A stretch of DNA of 37,518 nt from a virus: positions 1-37,518 of the IMG/VR virus record IMGVR_UViG_3300046665_000375; one strand, 5' to 3'. Below the pieces are notes generated by a model. The model saw only the letters and a program-made list of their open reading frames with translations, did not search any database and was not told where the DNA came from. Made by a program: the position numbers and the translations under genes. Positions 22,018-30,290 of the stretch are shown one piece after another (position 1 is the stretch's first letter; every line of letters starts with the position of its first letter).

Positions 22018-22847
22018 ACGTCAACGACACCGCATTGCCAACTGGCGACAACAACGCCGCGGCGGGCGATCCCGCGAATAACGGCGCCGCGCACGACATC
22101 GACCAGCCCAACCCGGGCGAAGGAAACGGCGACGGCGCCGCGCCCGGTGACGGTGCGGGCAAGGAGCTTGCAGGGGAGGCGAAGAAGGAGAAGACGCCCG
22201 AGCAACGCGAGATCGATCGCCTGCGCCGCCGCGTCGACAACCTGACTCGCCAGAAGTACGAGCTGCGCGCCGCCGTGCCGGCCGCAGGACAGCCGCAGCA
22301 ACAGGACCAGGCGGACGACGATGAACCCGTGACGCTGACCCGCGCCGAACTGAGCCAGCGCATCGCAGAGCAGGCCAAGCAGCTTGCACCGACGATGCGC
22401 GAGCAGCAGGCCGAAGCCGAGCGTCGCCATGGGGTAGTCACCTCGCTCGCAAAGGAATGGGGCCAGGAGAAGTTCAACAACCTCTCGGCTGAACTGGACG
22501 ACGCCATGGGTGGCCTCGTCGATCGCCGCGGCGCGCCCAAGCCCGCCACCGACGCGATCTTCGAAGCGGACAGCCCGAAGGACGTCATCGAGTACCTGAC
22601 CGACCCCGACAACGCTGACGAGGCCGCCACCATTTCGAGCATGAGCGCGCTGCAGGCCGGGCGCGCGATCGCCAAGATCGAACAGAAGGTCGAGGCCGCG
22701 AAATCGAAGGCCAAGCCCAAGCCCAGCAACGCGCCCGCGCCGATCGAACCGGCGCGCGGCGGCGGCGTGCCCAACAGCATGCCAGACCCATCCAACACCA
22801 AGGCCTACATCGCCTGGGCGAATGCCCAGGAACGGGCACAACGCTAA
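22014..22847 (+). CDS. Scaffolding-like protein
   Basis: 277 residues from a TTG start at 22014 overlapping the portal stop (TTGA); AAGGAG nine bases upstream supports this start. It has a Gly/Asn/Asp-rich disordered N terminus, a coiled coil (REIDRLRRRVDNLTRQKYEL) and helices up to a Pro-rich tail. Position between portal and coat, charge and helical character fit a P22 gp8-type scaffold that guides procapsid assembly and then leaves. No long sequence motif proves it. Confidence 0.78.
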   Translation: MNVNDTALPTGDNNAAAGDPANNGAAHDIDQPNPGEGNGDGAAPGDGAGKELAGEAKKEKTPEQREIDRLRRRVDNLTRQKYELRAAVPAAGQPQQQDQADDDEPVTLTRAELSQRIAEQAKQLAPTMREQQAEAERRHGVVTSLAKEWGQEKFNNLSAELDDAMGGLVDRRGAPKPATDAIFEADSPKDVIEYLTDPDNADEAATISSMSALQAGRAIAKIEQKVEAAKSKAKPKPSNAPAPIEPARGGGVPNSMPDPSNTKAYIAWANAQERAQR

Positions 22848-22860
22848 ATAGGAGCCATCC

Positions 22861-24135
22861 ATGGCAAACGCACTCGTCACTTCGCAGGTCATCACGAACG
22901 AAGTTCTGCGCATCGCGCACAACAGCTCGGCCTTCCTGGGCAACACCAACTCGGACTACAAGGATTCGTGGGACAAGGACCTGAAGCCCGGCCAGACCGT
23001 CAATGCGCGCGCGCCGGTCCAGTTCACCCACCGCACTGGCGAAACCGCCAACGTGCAGGACATCACGGAGCGCAGCGTGCCGGTCACCCTGCAGCCGCTG
23101 CTGGGTCTGGACTTCGCGGTCGGCTCGACCGAACTTACCACGTCGGTCGGCAGCGACGGCAAGGTCAGCAAGGCCTTCAAGGACCGCTACCTGAAACCGG
23201 CCGGCCTGAAACTGGGCGCGATCCTGGACTACAACATCGGCCAGATCCTCAAGAACGGCACGCACCAGATCGTCGGCACGCCGGGCACTCCGCCGTCCAC
23301 CTTCGCTGACCTGCTGCAGGCGGGCGTGCCGCTCGACCGCATGAGCGTGCCGCGCGACGGCCAGCGCATGGCGGCCATCGAGCCGGGCGCCAACGCAACC
23401 ATCGTCGCGGGCCTGTCCGGTCTGTTCAACAACCAGGGCGTGCTGGCCGAGCAGTACAAGACGGGCGTCATCAAGACCGGCGCCGGCCTGGACATCGCCA
23501 TGTCGCAGAACGTGCCGTCGCACACGGTCGGCCCGCTGGGCGGCACGCCGCTCGTCAATGGCGCCAACCAGGGCCTGACCAACGCCGGCTCGACGGACAA
23601 CCCGTACGCCGCGACCACGACGTTGGTGACCGACGGCTGGACCGCCGCCGCCGCACCGCGCCTGAACGCAGGCGACACGTTCACGATCGCTGGCGTGTTC
23701 TCGGTCAACCCGGAGACGAAGCAGTCGACGGGCGTGCTGCAGTCGTTCCTCGTGACCGCTGCCGTGTCGTCGGACGCTGCAGGTAACGCGAGCGTGATCA
23801 TCAGCCCGGCCATCATCGCCGGCGGCGCGTACCAGAACGTCACCGCGCGCCCGGCCGACAACGCCGCGATCACGATCACCTCGGGCGCTGCGAACACGAC
23901 CTACACCCAGAACATGGTGTGGCACCGCGACGCAATCACGTTCGTCTCCCCCAAGCAGGAACTGCCGGGCGGCATGGACATGGCCTACCAGGCGTCGCTG
24001 GCCGACGAGGGCGGCGTCACGCTGCGCTTCGTGCGCGGCTTCGACATCACGAACAACAAGTTCGTCAGCCGCTTCGACATCCTGTGGGGTGCCGCCGTGA
24101 CGCTGCCGAACTTCGCCGTTCGCCGCACGAACTGA
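22861..24135 (+). CDS. Major capsid protein, P22 coat type
   Basis: 424 residues, about the length of P22 gp5. The N terminus (NALVTSQVITNEVLRIAHNS) and later segments (GQTVNARAPVQFTHRTGETA; ERSVPVTLQPLLGLDF; PGGMDMAYQASLADEGGVTL) match the P22 coat family, which has an HK97 fold with an inserted domain. AGGAG precedes the ATG. A terminator follows, which probably helps set high coat expression relative to the downstream genes. Confidence 0.93.
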   Translation: MANALVTSQVITNEVLRIAHNSSAFLGNTNSDYKDSWDKDLKPGQTVNARAPVQFTHRTGETANVQDITERSVPVTLQPLLGLDFAVGSTELTTSVGSDGKVSKAFKDRYLKPAGLKLGAILDYNIGQILKNGTHQIVGTPGTPPSTFADLLQAGVPLDRMSVPRDGQRMAAIEPGANATIVAGLSGLFNNQGVLAEQYKTGVIKTGAGLDIAMSQNVPSHTVGPLGGTPLVNGANQGLTNAGSTDNPYAATTTLVTDGWTAAAAPRLNAGDTFTIAGVFSVNPETKQSTGVLQSFLVTAAVSSDAAGNASVIISPAIIAGGAYQNVTARPADNAAITITSGAANTTYTQNMVWHRDAITFVSPKQELPGGMDMAYQASLADEGGVTLRFVRGFDITNNKFVSRFDILWGAAVTLPNFAVRRTN

Positions 24136-24140
24136 TCCAC

Positions 24141-24169
24141 AACGGGCCGGCGCGCGCTGGCCCGTTTTT
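24141..24169 (+). terminator. Terminator or attenuator after the coat gene
   Basis: AACGGGCC (24141-24148) pairs with GGCCCGTT (24159-24166) and is followed by a T run. It lies between the coat gene and the connector genes, so it may reduce read-through in the middle of the late operon. Confidence 0.8.
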
Positions 24170-24188
24170 CCAACCATAGGAGATTTGC

Positions 24189-24350
24189 ATGTACCCGCTC
24201 AACATGAAACTGATCGATGGCATCGGCTTTGCCGTCGCCAACGACGAGACTGAACACCAGGCGCTCACCGACGCCGGCTACGGCCCGGCCTATGTCCCTC
24301 CGCAGGACGACGCGGTCCCCGCCAAGGCCACCAAGACTGCAGCGAAGTAA
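24189..24350 (+). CDS. Small protein between coat and head-completion genes
   Basis: 53 residues from an ATG with AGGAG upstream. The first half (YPLNMKLIDGIGFAVANDET) is compact, while the second is Pro/Ala/Lys-rich and ends TKTAAK. Small proteins at this point of P22-like operons are often head decoration or assembly factors, but no family is recognised. Confidence 0.6.
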   Translation: MYPLNMKLIDGIGFAVANDETEHQALTDAGYGPAYVPPQDDAVPAKATKTAAK

Positions 24351-24353
24351 GCC

Positions 24354-25016
24354 ATGACGACGGCCCGCACCATCATTTCGCTCGCGCTCGAGGGCATGAA
24401 CAAGCTGTCGCCTGGCGAGGTTCTCGACGCCGACCTGGTGGCCGTCTGCCTACGCCGCCTGAACGCAATCGCCGACGACTGGAGCGCGGGCCGCGACATG
24501 ACGCCGCAGGACGTTATCGCCTCGGGCGCCGTGACCGGGGCCAGTTTGACGCTGGGCACCGCGCCGTTCGCGGCGATCGCATCCGGCGAGGAAGTCATCT
24601 CGGCACAGGCCGACGGTTTCCGGATGACGCCGATCACCATGCAGCAGTACAACGACATTAGGGTGAAGGCGCAGTCGGGCCGCCCGGAGGTTTATGCGTG
24701 GGACGGCCTCGGGACGGTCTTTCTGTATCCGGCCGCCGCCGGCAACACGATCAATCTGCTGACGCGCGCGCCCTTCGCCAGCTTCGTCGACCTCGACACG
24801 GCATACACGCTGCCGTCCGGCTACCAGGGCGCTTTCGTCGCCTCGCTCGCAGTGGCGATGGCGCCGGCACTGCTCGGCGGCGTCCCGCCCGGCCTGCAAC
24901 TGGCCGAGAGAAAGGCGCTGTTCAACGTCGCAAGTGCAAACGTCCGCCCAGCGATCGTCAGCGCGAACCCGCTGTCGCCGCGCGCGTGCGGGAACATCCT
25001 GCAGGGGTGGCGTTGA
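24354..25016 (+). CDS. Tail accessory / head-completion protein, P22 gp4-like
   Basis: 220 residues. The N terminus (ARTIISLALEGMNKLSPGEV, then LVAVCLRRLNAIADDWSAGR) and the middle (WDGLGTVFLYPAA; YTLPSGYQGAFVASLAVAMA) match the gp4-type adaptor family of P22-like phages. The product binds the portal after packaging and helps close the head. It is longer than P22 gp4, as in many betaproteobacterial relatives. Its stop overlaps the next start (TGATG). Confidence 0.82.
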   Translation: MTTARTIISLALEGMNKLSPGEVLDADLVAVCLRRLNAIADDWSAGRDMTPQDVIASGAVTGASLTLGTAPFAAIASGEEVISAQADGFRMTPITMQQYNDIRVKAQSGRPEVYAWDGLGTVFLYPAAAGNTINLLTRAPFASFVDLDTAYTLPSGYQGAFVASLAVAMAPALLGGVPPGLQLAERKALFNVASANVRPAIVSANPLSPRACGNILQGWR

Positions 25017-26401
25017 TGGCCGGCCGGAACTTCATCCCCTGCATCGGCCCGAGCTATCACCTGGACGACCGCAAGGCTGCCGTGCAAACGGCCATCAACT
25101 GCTACCTCGAGCAGATCGAGGGCCTGGGCGAGACGCGCACGCTGACGCAGGTGTCCGTGCCCGGCCTGGCCAGCTACCTGTCGCTCGGCGCCGAGATCCG
25201 GGGCCAGCGCAACGTCGAGGGCCGCTGGTTCGTCGTTGCCGGCGGCACGCTGTTCGAGATCGTGAGCGGCGCCGCCGTGAGCCGCGGCGTGCTGTCGAGC
25301 GTCACGGGCATGGCCGGCATGTCGCACAACAACACCCAGCTCGTGATCGTGGGCGGCGCCGGCGGCGACGTGTTCAACCTCGGCACGAACACCCTGGCGC
25401 CGATCACGTCGCCGGGATGGCGAGGCTCGAAGACGGTAGGCTTCATCGACGGCTACACGATCTTCGTCGCGCCGGCCACCGACCAGTTCTACATCACGGC
25501 GCTGGACGATGCCAGTTCGCTCGATGCGCTGGACTTCTCCTCGGCGGACGCGCAGCCCGACAACATCGTCGCTGCGCTGGTGATGCACCGCGAGCTGATT
25601 CTGCTCGGCCTATACACGACGGAGATCTGGGTCGACAGCGGCGACGGCCTGTTTCCATTCGTTCGCTACAACTCCGCGCAGATCGATATCGGATGCGTGG
25701 GCACGGGCGCGTGCATCGTGGCCGCCGACTCGGTGTTCTGGATCGGCCAGACGCGCACCGGCAGCGGCATCGTGTACCAGATGGCCGGTCACTCGCCGAA
25801 CCGCGTCTCGACGCGCGCCATCGAGCAGATGCTGGCCAAGTCGACCGACATCAGCGCCGCGACCATGTGGACGTACCAGGTCGACGGCCACGAGTTCATC
25901 GGCATCAACGCGCCAGGCCTGTCGACGACGCTGGTGTACGACGCGGCGATGCAGCAGTGGCACGAACGCGCCGAGTGGTTCGACGGCTGGGCGCCGCTGC
26001 GCGTGACGTCGGTGTGCTACGTGAACGGCGGCCAGTACGCAGGCGATGCGAAGGGCAATCTGTACCGGCTGGACGCCGGCGTTTACATGAACGGTACCGA
26101 CCCGCTCGTGCGCGAGCGGACCTGGCCGCACATGGTGAAGGCGAGCATGGAGCCGATAACGTTCCGAGGCCTCGAGCTGGCGTGCACGACGGGGTACGGC
26201 GGGAACGTCACGCTCGAAATCTCAAACGACGGAGGCTTCAACTTCGGGCCGAAGCTGATCCGGTCGCTGGGCGCAGTCGGCCGCTGGATGCAGAAGGTCC
26301 GGTGGATGATGCTCGGCACTGCGCACGACCGCGTCTTCCGGATCCGCTGTTCTGACCCGGTCCCATTCAACATCCACGCTGTGGCGGTCGACGATGCTTA
26401 A
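25016..26401 (+). CDS. Packaged-DNA stabilisation / tail hub protein, P22 gp10-like
   Basis: 461 residues. The start (RNFIPCIGPSYHLDDRKAAV) and a series of beta-rich segments (LLGLYTTEIWVDSG; FPFVRYNSAQIDIGCVGTGA; DSVFWIGQTRTGSGIVYQMA) match the P22 gp10 family. The protein forms the tail hub that plugs the portal and receives the tailspikes. It overlaps the next gene by eight bases. Confidence 0.88.
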   Translation: MAGRNFIPCIGPSYHLDDRKAAVQTAINCYLEQIEGLGETRTLTQVSVPGLASYLSLGAEIRGQRNVEGRWFVVAGGTLFEIVSGAAVSRGVLSSVTGMAGMSHNNTQLVIVGGAGGDVFNLGTNTLAPITSPGWRGSKTVGFIDGYTIFVAPATDQFYITALDDASSLDALDFSSADAQPDNIVAALVMHRELILLGLYTTEIWVDSGDGLFPFVRYNSAQIDIGCVGTGACIVAADSVFWIGQTRTGSGIVYQMAGHSPNRVSTRAIEQMLAKSTDISAATMWTYQVDGHEFIGINAPGLSTTLVYDAAMQQWHERAEWFDGWAPLRVTSVCYVNGGQYAGDAKGNLYRLDAGVYMNGTDPLVRERTWPHMVKASMEPITFRGLELACTTGYGGNVTLEISNDGGFNFGPKLIRSLGAVGRWMQKVRWMMLGTAHDRVFRIRCSDPVPFNIHAVAVDDA

Positions 26402-26909
26402 CGTTCCACCTCCGACTCGGGTCGCCATCGGCACCGTCGAAATCGCCGGCAAGAAGTACGAGGTGTTCGCCTCGATCGAATGGGCACGCTACTTCCAGCA
26501 GCTGAACACGCAGACGTTGGCCAACGCGTCGGCCCTGGGGGCCGCGCAGCCGCACACGGCGCTGCTGAACGACGTGATGGACGCGCCCGACGTGTTTCCG
26601 GGCCCGCCCGGTCCGCCCGGCGCTGCTGGCGATCCCGGCCTGGCGCTGTTCCTGCTGCAGGACAGCGTCGACGACCAGGTCATGCTGGTCCCGCAGGCGC
26701 TCGACCTCTCCGCGCCGCCGCCCATCGGCAACCGGACGGCGGCGTCGGGCAGCTTTACCACCCTCACGGCATCGTCCGGCTTCGGCTGCAACGGGAAGAG
26801 CGCGCAAAGCGCTGTGACCGTCAACGCCGCCTCGACGGACCTTGCCTCTGTTATCGCACTCTGCAACCAGTTGCGCGCCGCACTCATCGCCAACGGCATC
26901 GCCGCATAG
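26394..26909 (+). CDS. Structural protein with a short collagen-like segment
   Basis: 171 residues. After an N-terminal domain (VAIGTVEIAGKKYEVFASIE), residues about 69-81 read GPPGPPGAAGDPG, four Gly-X-Y triplets and a terminal Gly, as found in phage fibres. The C-terminal part ends in helices (LASVIALCNQLRAALIANG). Likely a minor tail or fibre protein, trimeric if the collagen-like stretch is used. It lies between the tail hub gene and a second small structural gene. Confidence 0.65.
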   Translation: MLNVPPPTRVAIGTVEIAGKKYEVFASIEWARYFQQLNTQTLANASALGAAQPHTALLNDVMDAPDVFPGPPGPPGAAGDPGLALFLLQDSVDDQVMLVPQALDLSAPPPIGNRTAASGSFTTLTASSGFGCNGKSAQSAVTVNAASTDLASVIALCNQLRAALIANGIAA

Positions 26910-26919
26910 AAGGAACACC

Positions 26920-27291
26920 ATGGCATCCAACAAGACTTTCCGCTTCGGCCCGGTCGCGCTGACTGCGGCGCTGACCACGAACCTGCTGAACCCGCCGACG
27001 GCGGCCGGTGGCGTGAACGCCGGCGCCGCGCCGCAGTACATCGTGCTCAAGCACCTGCGCGTCACGAACAAAACCGGCTCAGCCGCTTCGTTCTCGATGT
27101 GGCTCGGCGCGACCGGCGCGAACGCGGCCGGCACCGAGGTGATCGGGCAGGGCCAGGTTGTGGCCGCGAACAGCTCCTACGACTGGTATGGCCTGCTGCG
27201 CATCGATGCGACGGACTTCCTCGTCGGCGGCGCGAACGTTGCCAACGCGCTGTCCGTCTCGGGCGAGGGCGAGATCGGAGTGGCAGGCTGA
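26920..27291 (+). CDS. Small beta-rich structural protein
   Basis: 123 residues; AGGAA precedes the ATG at 26920. The sequence is mostly predicted beta strand (YIVLKHLRVTNKTGSAASFS; SYDWYGLLRIDATDFLVG) with Gly/Ala loops, like small tail or decoration proteins in many phages. Its stop overlaps the next start (TGATG). No named family known to me. Confidence 0.6.
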   Translation: MASNKTFRFGPVALTAALTTNLLNPPTAAGGVNAGAAPQYIVLKHLRVTNKTGSAASFSMWLGATGANAAGTEVIGQGQVVAANSSYDWYGLLRIDATDFLVGGANVANALSVSGEGEIGVAG

Positions 27292-27611
27292 TGGACATCC
27301 AATTCCACGGCGGCGACGCCCAATCCGGCAACGTGTTCGCGGTCGAGACCCGCGCGGAAGCCGGCTACATGCTCGAATCCCATGTGCACGAGCATTCACA
27401 CATGTCGGTCCTCGTGTCTGGAACCGCAGACGTGACGATCGACGGCAAGACCGAGCGCATGACCGGCTACCGGCTGCTCACGATCCCGGCCAACACGAAA
27501 CACAGCGTGCAGGCGGTGACGGACGTCGTCTGGTTGTGCCTGTGGGCCGACGACCTGGCGCCGAGGCGGCAGGCTGAAGAATCCCTGAAGCTGGTACCGA
27601 ATTATGAGTGA
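27291..27611 (+). CDS. Cupin-fold protein in the tail module
   Basis: 106 residues. Cupin motif 1 is seen as HVHEHSHMSVLVSG (alternating His, possible metal ligands) and motif 2 as GYRLLTIPANTKHSV (Pro and His). This is a single small beta-barrel. It may bind a metal or a small molecule, or serve as a virion protein. It overlaps the hydroxylase-like gene by eight bases, which suggests the two act together. Confidence 0.75.
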   Translation: MDIQFHGGDAQSGNVFAVETRAEAGYMLESHVHEHSHMSVLVSGTADVTIDGKTERMTGYRLLTIPANTKHSVQAVTDVVWLCLWADDLAPRRQAEESLKLVPNYE

Positions 27612-28143
27612 AAAAATCAAACTGATCGCGAAGAACTGGGATGTCGGTCCGGTCCTCTGGAAGCTGCACAGCCATCCCGAGCTCTGGAACCAGCACACCG
27701 CACGGACGGAGGACCCCGCCAGCCCGCATCACGGCCTGGACGACATCTGGGCGCGGTACGGCGACGCGGCGCGCGCGCATGATGGGCAGGCCCACCAGTC
27801 TCACTGGTATCCGGCATCCGAGGTGCTCGGCATCAAGCAGACCTGCCTCGATCTAATGCACATGGTCGGTGGTACCGAGCTGGGTGGCGTGCTCATCACA
27901 CGCATCCCACCAGGTGCGCGGTGCCGCCCACACGTCGACCCGGGCTGGCACGCACGGAATTACGAGAAATTCGCCGTGCAGATCGCAAGCGCGCCCGGCC
28001 AGCGCTTTTGCTTCGAGGGCGAAAGCCTAGAAACGCGGCCCGGCGACGTCTTCTGGTTCGACAACCAGCATTTGCACTGGGTCGAAAACGACACGCCCTA
28101 TGAGCGCGTGACGATGATCGTTTGCATCAGAAAGGAACCCTGA
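27604..28143 (+). CDS. Aspartyl/asparaginyl beta-hydroxylase-like protein
   Basis: 179 residues. The C-terminal jelly-roll domain has His110-x-Asp112 (RPHVDPGWH), a distal His (Asn-Gln-His156-Leu-His158) and Arg168 (PYERVTMIV), the Fe(II) and 2-oxoglutarate ligands of the Asp/Asn hydroxylase family. GDVFWFDNQHLHWVEN is a typical segment. Such enzymes hydroxylate Asp or Asn side chains in proteins. It sits between tail and ejection genes, directly after a cupin gene and two genes after the collagen-like protein, so a virion protein could be its substrate. That target is a guess. Confidence 0.82.
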   Translation: MSEKIKLIAKNWDVGPVLWKLHSHPELWNQHTARTEDPASPHHGLDDIWARYGDAARAHDGQAHQSHWYPASEVLGIKQTCLDLMHMVGGTELGGVLITRIPPGARCRPHVDPGWHARNYEKFAVQIASAPGQRFCFEGESLETRPGDVFWFDNQHLHWVENDTPYERVTMIVCIRKEP

Positions 28144-28144
28144 T

Positions 28145-28846
28145 ATGCCATGGGCAGCAGCAGCAGCAGTCGGCGGTGCGTTGCTTACCAGCGACGCAAC
28201 CCGTCATGCGGCGAACCAGCAAGCGGACGGTACCGCCGCCGCGCTCGACGAGACAAAGCGCGAGTTCGACGTAACGCAGGCCAATCAGGCGCCGTACCTC
28301 GAGGCTGGCAAAACCGCGCTCGGGAAGTTGGCCGCCGAGAACGACGTGCCGCTCGATCAAAGCACGGTCGAGCTGGATCCGGGCTACCAGTTTGGCCTCC
28401 AGCAGGGCCAGCAGGCGATCGACCGGAAGACGGCGGCCGCCGGCGGCCGCATCTCCGGCGCCGCGCTCAAGGCGGCAGCGCAGTATGGCACCGATTACGC
28501 GACCAGCGGCTATAGCGCTGCGTACTCGCGCACGAACCAGGCGCGCACGGATCGACTGAACCGTCTCGCGGCGCTGGCAGGTGTCGGCCAAACCGCGACC
28601 CAAAATGTGGATGCAGCCGGCGCGAATTCGGCGAATGCGCGCAGCGCCCTGATGGTGGCCGCCGGGGACAACGCGGGTGCTGCAACGATGGCTCAAGCCA
28701 ATATCTGGGGCAATGCCGGCAACCAGCTTGCCGCGCTGTACACGCGTCGCACAGCCACCGCCCCGAACCCGTACACGTCCGCCAACCAATATTCCGGCGG
28801 CAATGACGGATGGACCATGCCGAACGGCGAGAGCCTGGGCACCTGA
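28145..28846 (+). CDS. Ejection protein, P22 gp7-like DNA transfer protein
   Basis: 233 residues. The sequence is Ala/Gly/Gln-rich, with a segment (ELDPGYQFGLQQGQQAIDRK, followed by AAGGRISGAALKA) that is characteristic of phage DNA transfer proteins. It is packaged in the head and ejected into the host to help DNA cross the envelope. It is the first of three consecutive ejection genes. Confidence 0.8.
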   Translation: MPWAAAAAVGGALLTSDATRHAANQQADGTAAALDETKREFDVTQANQAPYLEAGKTALGKLAAENDVPLDQSTVELDPGYQFGLQQGQQAIDRKTAAAGGRISGAALKAAAQYGTDYATSGYSAAYSRTNQARTDRLNRLAALAGVGQTATQNVDAAGANSANARSALMVAAGDNAGAATMAQANIWGNAGNQLAALYTRRTATAPNPYTSANQYSGGNDGWTMPNGESLGT

Positions 28847-28856
28847 GGAGAACCAC

Positions 28857-30287
28857 GTGGCCAATAGCAACATCTTCCAGCAGTACCTGGCGCCGCCGAA
28901 GTCGGTGCTGGACTACTCGGCCGAGCTTGACCAGGCCGATGCACGCAAACAAGCCTTCCAGCAGAACGCGCTGACGCTGGCGGCGGGCCAACAGAAATTC
29001 GACGAGCAACAACAGGCCGGCCAGCGAGTGGCACAGCTGCGCACCGCGCTGCTTGGCCTGCCGCAAGGGGCGACGGACGACCAGCGCGTCGCGGCCATGC
29101 GCGGCACCGCGACGCCGGAAGGTTTCGCTGCGGCGGACGCGCTCAGCAAGTCCCTGATCGAGCAGCGCAAGGGCACGGCCGCAGCGGCAAAGGACGAGGC
29201 GGACACGGCCAAGACCAGCCTGGCGCGCGACGTCGCGCTGCACGACTTTCACGCTCAAAAGCTGGCGACCGTACAGACGCCCGAGGACGCCCTAGCGTGG
29301 GCTCAGGAGGGGCAGGCTCTCGGCCTGTTCAAGCAGCCCGGGCAGTACGAGCGCGGCATCGCGGCGATCCAGCAGGCGGCGCAGGATCCGCAGGCTTTCG
29401 CCAAGTGGAAGGCAACTGCGATGCAGGGCGGCCAATCGATTACCGAGCAGCTGAAACAGCAACTCGAGCAGGCGAAGCAGGCCGAGCAGGTGCGCCAGTT
29501 CAACGTCACGGACAAGCGGATCCGATCCGAGGCGGCGCTCGATCGCGAAGCTGCGGACGCCGACATCGGCTTTACGCCAGACGCCATCGGCAACGCTGCT
29601 GATCGCTACAACGTCGATGGCACCCTGCCGCCGATGGGAATGGGCAAGGCCGGTTCGGCTGGCCGCGCGGCGATCCTCAACGAGGCTGCCCGTCGCAAGG
29701 CAGCGGAAGGTGTCAGCGGCACCGACCAGCGCATCGCCCAGCTCGGTGCCAAGGGTGAAGCCCAGGCGAAGGCCGCGTCGCTGCGCGCGTACTCGGCGGC
29801 GGGCAAGGAAGGCCAGGCGATCCAGGCGACGAACACCGGCCTGAACCACCTAGAGACGATCGAGCAGCTGGCGGCGGCCCAGAAGAACGGTCAGACCCAG
29901 CTGTTCAATAGCATCGCCAACAAGCTTGCCGCCGCAACCGGCCAGCCAGCACCGACCAACCTGGCCGCCGCGATCACGATGGTGTCGCCGGAGGTGTCGA
30001 AGGCGGTCATCGGGGCTGCGGGCGGCCAGGCCGAGCGCGAGGAATTCGCCCGCAACTTCAATCCGAACGCTTCGCCGCAGCAGGCGCTGCAGGGCGTCGG
30101 CGTCATAAAGGAGCTGATGGGCGGTCGTCTGACCGAGGCGCAGCGCACGTACGAGCGCACCACCGGCAGAAAGGACTTCCGCGGAACGATGCTGTCGCCG
30201 GCGGCGCAGCGCGTGCTGGACAAGGCGGGCCATGCTGGCGGTGCCGGCGGCGGCAAACCGTCCCTATCCGACATTTTTGGGCAATAA
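28857..30287 (+). CDS. Ejection protein, middle member (gp20-like by position)
   Basis: 476 residues from a GTG at 28857 with GAGGAG upstream. It is mainly helical with long Gln/Ala/Glu coiled coils (EQLKQQLEQAKQAEQVRQF). The C-terminal quarter (AERAE-like, then NPNASPQQALQGVGVIKELM) resembles internal virion proteins. Order and composition fit the second ejection protein of P22-like phages. Sequence is weakly conserved in this class, so the exact equivalence is inferred. Confidence 0.72.
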   Translation: MANSNIFQQYLAPPKSVLDYSAELDQADARKQAFQQNALTLAAGQQKFDEQQQAGQRVAQLRTALLGLPQGATDDQRVAAMRGTATPEGFAAADALSKSLIEQRKGTAAAAKDEADTAKTSLARDVALHDFHAQKLATVQTPEDALAWAQEGQALGLFKQPGQYERGIAAIQQAAQDPQAFAKWKATAMQGGQSITEQLKQQLEQAKQAEQVRQFNVTDKRIRSEAALDREAADADIGFTPDAIGNAADRYNVDGTLPPMGMGKAGSAGRAAILNEAARRKAAEGVSGTDQRIAQLGAKGEAQAKAASLRAYSAAGKEGQAIQATNTGLNHLETIEQLAAAQKNGQTQLFNSIANKLAAATGQPAPTNLAAAITMVSPEVSKAVIGAAGGQAEREEFARNFNPNASPQQALQGVGVIKELMGGRLTEAQRTYERTTGRKDFRGTMLSPAAQRVLDKAGHAGGAGGGKPSLSDIFGQ

Positions 30288-30290
30288 GCC

